Assembly: GCA_902836505.1 (NCBI GenBank)
Contig: CADFQU010000027.1
Span: forward strand, 1-8,621
Length of the DNA: 8,621 nucleotides
Direction: 5' to 3'
Origin: Streptococcaceae bacterium
GTDB lineage: Bacteria > Bacillota > Bacilli > Lactobacillales > Streptococcaceae
Positions within the stretch are counted from its first letter, which is position 1, and each line of letters starts with the position of its first letter. The translations under genes and the position numbers were made by a program. The notes under the pieces were generated by a model. The model was not told where the DNA came from, made no database searches, and saw only the letters and a program-made list of their open reading frames with translations. Shown here one piece after another: positions 4,864-8,621 of the stretch.

Positions 4864-6436
4864 ATTTATCTCCTTTGTTACGAATAACAAAGCCTGTTTT
4901 CTTCTCACTTGAAGTATTGCGTGGTTTTTTATTGTCCTTACGGTAACGCTTCTCTTTATCAAAACGATCCTTTGAGCGTCCACCTTTACGATAATCATCA
5001 CGGCGACCATTGCCACGGCGATCACGATCTCGGCGTTCATCACTACGACGGCCACCGCGACCAGACTTGCCTTTTCCGCCAAATCCACCACCAGACGGTT
5101 TAAACGGTAGTGGTTTTTCACGCGCAATTTCAACCTCTGGAAGACTGTCTGGATCCTGAACCGTCAAGCTAAGGATGTACATAGCCAATTCTTCTGGGCT
5201 GAATTCTGAGGCCAATTGACGAGCATCCTTGCCAAACTTCTCAAAGTTGCTACGAATCTCCTCATTAGCAAAATCACGTTCGATTTTCTTAAGAGCTACT
5301 TGCTTCTTAGCTTGGAAGGCTTCTTCTGCACTTGCTGGCTTGAGACCTTTCATGCGTTTTTTAGTCAAGTTCTCAATGATTTGGAGATAACCCATTTCAT
5401 TAGGTGAAACGAAGGTAATTGACTGACCTGACTTACCTGCACGCCCTGTACGACCAATCCGGTGAACATAACTCTCAGGGTCTTGAGGAATATCATAGTT
5501 GTAGACATGGGTCACACCTGAGATATCCAAACCACGAGCAGCAACGTCTGTTGCAACGAGGACATCGAGGTTGCCATTTTTAAAATCACGAAGGACACGA
5601 AGACGTTTGTTTTGGTCCAAATCTCCATGAATCCCTTCTGCACGGAAACCACGGATCTTCAATCCACGAGTTAACTCGTCTACACGGCGTTTCGTACGAC
5701 CAAAAACGATTGACAATTCAGGTTGATCAACATCCATCAGACGTGTCATGGTGTCAAATTTTTCTTGTTCTTTAACACGGATATAGTACTGGTCTACCAG
5801 TTCTGTTGTTAATTCTTTGGCTGCAATCTTGACGTGCTCAGGTTCTTTCATAAACTGAACACCAATACGTTTGATGGCATCAGGCATGGTTGCTGAAAAG
5901 AGTAGAGTCTGACGATTTTCTGGGACACGTGAGATGATTGCTTCGATATCTTCCAGGAATCCCATATTAAGCATTTCGTCTGCTTCATCAAGGATGAGAG
6001 TTTCAATATCTTGTAATTTCAAGGCCTTGCGTTTGATCAAGTCTAGGAGACGTCCTGGTGTTCCTACAACGATATGAGCCCCTGATTTAAGTGCCTTAAT
6101 TTGTTTTTCAATACTTGAACCACCGTATACTGAACGGACTTTTACACCCTTACTACGACCAAAGCGGAAGAGTTCTTCTTGGCTTTGAACAGCCAGTTCA
6201 CGAGTTGGGGCGATGACCAAAGCTTGGATAGTTGCTTCTTCTGTACGAATTTTTTCAAGGGTTGGCAAGCCAAAGGCTGCTGTTTTCCCTGTACCAGTCT
6301 GTGCTTGACCTATTACATCTTTACCTTCAAGAGCCAAAGGAATGGTTTGCTCTTGGATAGGACTTGCTTCTACAAATCCTGCTTTTTCAATTTCTGCTAA
6401 CAAATCAGCAGAAAGATTAAATTCATTAAATTTCAC
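4862..6436 (-). CDS. cshA: DEAD-box ATP-dependent RNA helicase CshA
   Basis: The 524-aa protein has the full DEAD-box set in order: Q motif (F3 and PIQEQ near residues 26-30), AQTGTGKT (45-52, Walker A), PTRELA (77-82), TPGR (126-129), DEAD (150-153), SAT (181-183), VATDVAARGLD (294-304) and HRIGRTGRAG (325-334). A C-terminal extension ends in a Gly/Arg/Lys/Asp-rich disordered tail (about 448-510), typical of CshA, for binding RNA. CshA unwinds structured RNA and in Firmicutes takes part in mRNA turnover, ribosome assembly and cold adaptation. The start is GTG (6434-6436) with only a weak AAAGAAG ribosome binding site; no upstream in-frame ATG is available and the sequence MKFNEFNLS is the family's usual start. 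It has its own promoter and a structured leader, and ends at a strong hairpin. Confidence 0.96.
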   Translation of the reverse strand: MKFNEFNLSADLLAEIEKAGFVEASPIQEQTIPLALEGKDVIGQAQTGTGKTAAFGLPTLEKIRTEEATIQALVIAPTRELAVQSQEELFRFGRSKGVKVRSVYGGSSIEKQIKALKSGAHIVVGTPGRLLDLIKRKALKLQDIETLILDEADEMLNMGFLEDIEAIISRVPENRQTLLFSATMPDAIKRIGVQFMKEPEHVKIAAKELTTELVDQYYIRVKEQEKFDTMTRLMDVDQPELSIVFGRTKRRVDELTRGLKIRGFRAEGIHGDLDQNKRLRVLRDFKNGNLDVLVATDVAARGLDISGVTHVYNYDIPQDPESYVHRIGRTGRAGKSGQSITFVSPNEMGYLQIIENLTKKRMKGLKPASAEEAFQAKKQVALKKIERDFANEEIRSNFEKFGKDARQLASEFSPEELAMYILSLTVQDPDSLPEVEIAREKPLPFKPSGGGFGGKGKSGRGGRRSDERRDRDRRGNGRRDDYRKGGRSKDRFDKEKRYRKDNKKPRNTSSEKKTGFVIRNKGDK

Positions 6437-6579
6437 GTTATTCTTCTTTCTAAAGATGGTGCGAAGCCATCCTATAGCGCTTAGTTTATACTTTTCTTGT
6501 CATGACGTACTTTCATAGCTTTTATGAAAGATCGTGTTGCTTCTTTTCCACGAAAGAAAAGTACTGCTTTCTTTGCAAC
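6437..6579 (-). promoter_or_regulatory. Structured 5' leader of cshA, about 140 nt
   Basis: Between the predicted transcription start near 6579 and the GTG start the leader can form several hairpins. CTTTCATA/TATGAAAG (6530-6510) is a perfect 8-bp stem. CTTTTC/GAAAAG (6561-6543) is 6 bp. GATGG/CCATC (6471-6455) sits just before the weak ribosome binding site. In addition TACTTTTCTT (6563-6554) is fully complementary to AAGAAAAGTA (6498-6489), a 10-bp long-range pairing that excludes the 6-bp hairpin. Such alternatives suit autoregulation or temperature control of an RNA helicase, but function is inferred only. Confidence 0.5.
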
Positions 6580-6585
6580 CTATCT

Positions 6586-6614
6586 AGTATACCACAGACC
6601 TGGGTTAAAAGATA
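6586..6614 (-). promoter_or_regulatory. cshA promoter with extended -10
   Basis: On the minus strand the -10 box TATACT (6591-6586) is preceded by TGG (6594-6592), an extended -10 element. The hexamer 17 bp upstream, TATCTT, is a poor -35, which an extended -10 can offset. The predicted start is near 6579. Confidence 0.65.
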
Positions 6615-6845
6615 GTAAAACGAAACAAGTTAAAAGTTTTTTATCGTGTAACCCCTTTCAAAAAAAGTTTTTTTCACCTTTGTTTCATTAGTATAACCTC
6701 TTTTTTATTTCTTTTTAAATTTGCAATAATATAAAAGACTGTGAAGTCTCTTCTTTACTTTGAATCCTCTCAGAAAAACAGCCTTACATTAGGCTTTCTA
6801 AAGGTTTTTTCTCACAAAAACCCCTTTTATTTTGGGTTTGTTTTC
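6615..6845. other. AT-rich intergenic stretch upstream of cshA
   Basis: No gene is seen here on either strand. It contains an A7-G-T7 tract (6660-6674), likely bent DNA about 75 bp upstream of the cshA -10. A 5-bp hairpin AGCCT/AGGCT (6780-6795) is followed on the minus strand by GTTTTTC and may terminate readthrough from corA. An A/T-rich hairpin, AAAGGTTTTT against AAAAACCCCTTT with a two-base bulge (6800-6827), has a T-rich flank on the + strand. A minus-strand TATACT at 6690-6695 lacks a good -35. Confidence 0.5.
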
Positions 6846-6874
6846 TTGATTTTTAAAATAAAAGTATGTATAAT
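6846..6874 (+). promoter_or_regulatory. Plus-strand promoter of a structured RNA
   Basis: TTGATT (6846-6851), exactly 17 bp, then a perfect TATAAT (6869-6874), giving a predicted start near 6881. It faces away from cshA and toward the 3' end of corA, so it does not serve a protein gene in this window. Confidence 0.72.
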
Positions 6875-6880
6875 AAATTT

Positions 6881-7141
6881 AGTATTTAGGATATTTCAGT
6901 ATAATTAAAATGCTTCATTCATTTAACTGATTCAACGATTCAATCCAATTATAAATTGTTTATAATCCACTCAGTACTTTTAAATCTACTCCTACTATTT
7001 CCAAGAAGATTATGTACAGTCGATCACTTGTATCAAAACTGCCTCTTCTTCTTAGGGGAGGCAGAGTTAAAAATGAAGGATTTTCTGAAATAGCCAAGAT
7101 ACGAAAGAGGTAAGGAATTTCTTCCCTACCTCTCTTTTTTT
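6881..7141 (+). ncRNA. Candidate structured non-coding RNA of about 260 nt (class unknown, possibly 6S-like)
   Basis: A good promoter and a strong terminator enclose a sequence whose two ends are extensively complementary. GG + TATTTCAG + AAAAT + CTTCATT + TTTAACT (within 6889-6928) pairs with AGTTAAA + AATGAAG + ATTTT + CTGAAATA + CC (within 7065-7095). This gives about 29 Watson-Crick pairs, broken only by two single mismatches, a 7-nt bulge TATAATT and a 2-nt bulge. Inside are a hairpin ATTATAAA/TTTATAAT (6948-6966) and CTGCCTC/GAGGCAG (7039-7064), the latter abutting the closing helix. A further hairpin ending in a T7 tract finishes the RNA. No convincing reading frame lies inside. A long closing stem, an open centre and a 3'-side hairpin recall 6S RNA, but I cannot confirm that from sequence alone. 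It does not match RNase P, tmRNA or SRP RNA features I know. Confidence 0.62.
7106..7141. terminator. Terminator shared by the structured RNA and corA
   Basis: AGAGGTAAGGAA (7106-7117) and TTCCCTACCTCT (7122-7133) pair with loop TTTC and one A-C mismatch. On the + strand a C and then seven T follow (7135-7141), a classic intrinsic terminator. On the minus strand the mismatch becomes a G-U pair and the loop is GAAA, so the hairpin is also sound there, beginning about 6 nt after the corA TAA, but with only a short U-run. A second hairpin, 7039-7064, is followed by TTTT on the minus strand and may back it up. Confidence 0.8.
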
Positions 7142-8048
7142 ATCGTTTATGGGCAATCCAGCGCAAAATTCGTGATAAAATCATCCACAAGACCAAGCTA
7201 GCAATCGAAATATAAATCCATGCATTAGGATCGTTAGTAAACGGCAATGGAACGTTCATTCCAAAGAAACCAGTGACAACTGCTAAGACCGCTAACAGAG
7301 CTTCTAAGATGGTCAAGGTAGTCAAATTGTCATTCAGATTATTATTTAGGATGTTATTGTAGGAGCTAGATAGCTGTTGCAAGACTTGACTGTTCAACTC
7401 CGTCATATATACCAACTGTCTGGCCTCGATCATGGCATCATCAAACTGTTCTTTTTCAACATCATCAAATTGGCGGTAGATTAGGTGAGCCTTGATATGT
7501 TCCAAGAGCATGCGATTTTGCTTGGCAGCGGATGCCAGATAGACCATACCTGTTTCAACGTCAGAAAGAGCATAAAGGTTCTTACTAGTTGTCGTTTTTC
7601 GTAAGAGACGAGTGATTTCATCCTTGTGCTTATCTAGACGCTCAATAATCGGATAATAAGCATTACTAATCATCTCAAGCCCTGCAAATAAAAGCTTAAA
7701 GGTCGATAAACTCTCGTGATTATCGACATAGCGTTCCATTTGTGCAATAATATAGGCGTTGTCTCGGTTACTAATAGTCACAAGACGTGGCCCCTGGACA
7801 ATGAAGGTCATCGGAATGGTTTCATAATATTCCTTTTCCTTTTCCATGTCCAAGACATTATAGATAAAGGTTACGGTCCCATTCTCACGGTTGTAATCCA
7901 TGTGGGCACGTTCGTTTTTATCCAATGCATATTCAATGGTTTCTTGATCAATACCATACTTTTGGTACAACTGGGAGGTTTCCGCAATCAAGTCAGAATC
8001 AATATTAATCCAACTCCGGCCATCTCCTAACTTTTTTTCAACGAACAT
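7140..8048 (-). CDS. corA: CorA-family Mg2+ transporter
   Basis: The 302-aa protein has the CorA arrangement. The long cytoplasmic N-terminal part (residues 1 to about 240) ends in an extended helical stalk rich in Gln, Asn and Leu. Two C-terminal membrane helices follow, at about 245-262 and 277-296, with the signature GMN (263-265) in GFFGMNVPLPF at the end of the first. The protein ends in a basic tail, RILRWIAHKR. CorA pentamers carry Mg2+ (and some Co2+ or Ni2+) inward across the plasma membrane. The length is typical of the short Firmicute form. The ATG at 8046-8048 is preceded by a GGGAG ribosome binding site at 8053-8057. It lies 85 bp after the PH-domain gene with no terminator between them, so they are probably cotranscribed. 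Its stop codon overlaps the terminator T-tract of the opposing RNA. Confidence 0.94.
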   Translation of the reverse strand: MFVEKKLGDGRSWINIDSDLIAETSQLYQKYGIDQETIEYALDKNERAHMDYNRENGTVTFIYNVLDMEKEKEYYETIPMTFIVQGPRLVTISNRDNAYIIAQMERYVDNHESLSTFKLLFAGLEMISNAYYPIIERLDKHKDEITRLLRKTTTSKNLYALSDVETGMVYLASAAKQNRMLLEHIKAHLIYRQFDDVEKEQFDDAMIEARQLVYMTELNSQVLQQLSSSYNNILNNNLNDNLTTLTILEALLAVLAVVTGFFGMNVPLPFTNDPNAWIYISIASLVLWMILSRILRWIAHKR

Positions 8049-8133
8049 TTTGCTCCCTCTTTACCTTATCTGCCAGTGCTCCTATCCGATTGTCCTAAAT
8101 CGCTAGATGAAGACTATTTAAATTTATTTTTTA

Positions 8134-8514
8134 TCAACGCAAAACAGCTGCTGCCAAGGCCTGCTGGATTTCGATGACACTATTGTCGCTCTTAAATTGA
8201 AGTGTTTCTGATGGTTCTACAGCTGAAGAAACCCAAATTTTTAATTCAGCATCCAAATCAAAATGACCAGATGTTTCTACTGAAAAACGCGAAATAGAAC
8301 GATAAGGAAGGGATTTATATGATGTTTTCTTCCCTGTCATTCCTTGCTTGTCCACCAAAATCAGACGGTACTCAGTAAAGACAATCAAGTCACGAATCAA
8401 ACTAAAAGCCAGAGTTACCTGCTCACCTGGAACTAGGATATCCCCTAAATCTTTTTCAACCTTATCGACGTCTTTTTGAGAAGCATTGCCCATCAAACCT
8501 GCAAAAATACCCAT
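8134..8514 (-). CDS. Small bacterial PH-domain protein (bPH_1, formerly DUF1696)
   Basis: The 126-aa protein is a single domain of the bacterial pleckstrin-homology type. Recognisable parts are LVPGEQVTLAFSLIRDLIVF (28-47), TEYRLILVDKQGMTGKK (47-63), YRSISRFSVETSGHFDLDAELKIW with the strongly conserved ETxGHFDLDAELKIW segment (80-94), and a C-terminal helix. No signal peptide or membrane helix is seen, and its biochemical role is unknown. The ATG at 8512-8514 is preferred because a GGAGGAA ribosome binding site (8521-8527) lies 6 nt upstream. A GTG at 8527-8529 would add five residues but falls in that ribosome binding site. The neighbouring corA may be functionally linked, but this is only context. 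Confidence 0.88.
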   Translation of the reverse strand: MGIFAGLMGNASQKDVDKVEKDLGDILVPGEQVTLAFSLIRDLIVFTEYRLILVDKQGMTGKKTSYKSLPYRSISRFSVETSGHFDLDAELKIWVSSAVEPSETLQFKSDNSVIEIQQALAAAVLR

Positions 8515-8554
8515 GATTATTTCCTCCACAACTTTTGCATTTTCTATCTTAATA

Positions 8555-8583
8555 ACTATACCATATTTTTTAAGAGTTAAACA
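8555..8583 (-). promoter_or_regulatory. Promoter of the PH-domain/corA operon
   Basis: On the minus strand TATAGT (8560-8555) is preceded by TGG (8563-8561), an extended -10 like that of cshA. The hexamer 17 bp upstream, TGTTTA, is a weak -35. The predicted start is near 8548, about 34 nt before the ATG. Confidence 0.6.
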
Positions 8584-8584
8584 G

Positions 8585-8613
8585 TTGCAGAAACGATTTT
8601 TAGATAGTATAAT
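8585..8613 (+). promoter_or_regulatory. Divergent plus-strand promoter at the right edge
   Basis: TTGCAG (8585-8590), exactly 17 bp, then a perfect TATAAT (8608-8613). It would drive a gene beyond the window. Its -35 lies just upstream of the minus-strand promoter of the PH-domain gene, so the two are back to back with almost no separation. Confidence 0.65.
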
Positions 8614-8621
8614 GTAAGAGT

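Noticed and set aside
4655..4912. Plus-strand reading frame of 85 codons between the regulator and cshA, with an internal ATG at 4751
   Set aside because: No ribosome binding site, begins in a T-rich tract, reads through the 14-bp terminator hairpin and into antisense of cshA, and its product resembles nothing known to me.
4819..5133. Minus-strand frame of 104 codons overlapping the cshA 3' end
   Set aside because: It is a shifted-frame shadow of the low-complexity Gly/Arg/Asp tail of CshA, continues past the cshA stop through the hairpin, and has no ribosome binding site.
6690..6695. Minus-strand TATACT as a second cshA promoter
   Set aside because: No acceptable -35 at 16-18 bp and no extended -10. 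The TGGTATACT at 6594-6586 is the better promoter.
7012..7113. Plus-strand reading frame of 33 basic codons inside the structured RNA
   Set aside because: Only a weak AAGAAG precedes the ATG, the frame lies across the hairpin and closing helix, and composition is unremarkable. A dual-function RNA cannot be excluded but there is no positive support.
6600..7139. Pneumococcal BOX or RUP repeats, CRISPR array or insertion sequence remnant in the long intergenic region
   Set aside because: None of the repeat signatures I know, no regularly spaced direct repeats, and no transposase fragments or terminal inverted repeats were seen.
6881..7141. Riboswitch or leader for corA
   Set aside because: The element lies downstream of corA and on the opposite strand, and its own terminator ends it at the corA stop codon, so it cannot control corA as a cis leader.

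Overview
The window looks like chromosomal DNA of a low-GC Gram-positive coccus, most likely a Streptococcus of the mitis/sanguinis type. The evidence is the AT-rich composition, AGGAGG-like ribosome binding sites, A/T-rich promoters with 17-bp spacers, and protein matches to streptococcal LacA, LacX, CshA and a short CorA. The species assignment is inference. All confident protein genes lie on the minus strand, so transcription runs right to left.

Positions 1-4536 form a sugar-uptake locus. A DeoR/GlpR-type regulator (3790-4536) has its own promoter and terminator. It is followed by an apparent operon in the order EIIA (3108-3584), EIIB (2763-3068), galactitol-type EIIC (1191-2666), LacX aldose-1-epimerase (203-1087) and LacA (starts at 133, runs off the left edge). 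Because LacA opens the tagatose-6-phosphate pathway, the PTS most plausibly delivers galactose 6-phosphate; a galactitol-like substrate is the alternative. The operon promoter (TTGACA, 17 bp, TATACT) has a near-consensus CcpA cre over its -35 box, a small palindrome beside it and two tandem copies of a T6-GTTC-T6 motif just upstream. A third copy lies upstream of the regulator gene.

Positions 4537-7141 hold cshA (DEAD-box RNA helicase, 4862-6436) between two RNA-rich intergenic regions. cshA has a leader of about 140 nt with mutually exclusive pairings. On the opposite (+) strand two promoter-terminator pairs enclose no convincing protein gene. One predicts an RNA of about 110 nt (4753-4863) convergent with cshA. 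The other predicts a highly structured RNA of about 260 nt (6881-7141) whose 5' and 3' parts pair through about 29 base pairs. The second is the best candidate here for an undescribed or unannotated element; a 6S-like RNA is one possible identity.

Positions 7140-8621 carry a probable two-gene minus-strand operon: a small bacterial PH-domain protein (8134-8514) followed by a CorA-family Mg2+ transporter (7140-8048). A divergent + strand promoter at the right edge points to a gene outside the window.

Two start codons are placed on clear ribosome binding sites rather than at the longest reading frame (EIIB and the PH-domain protein), and cshA uses GTG.
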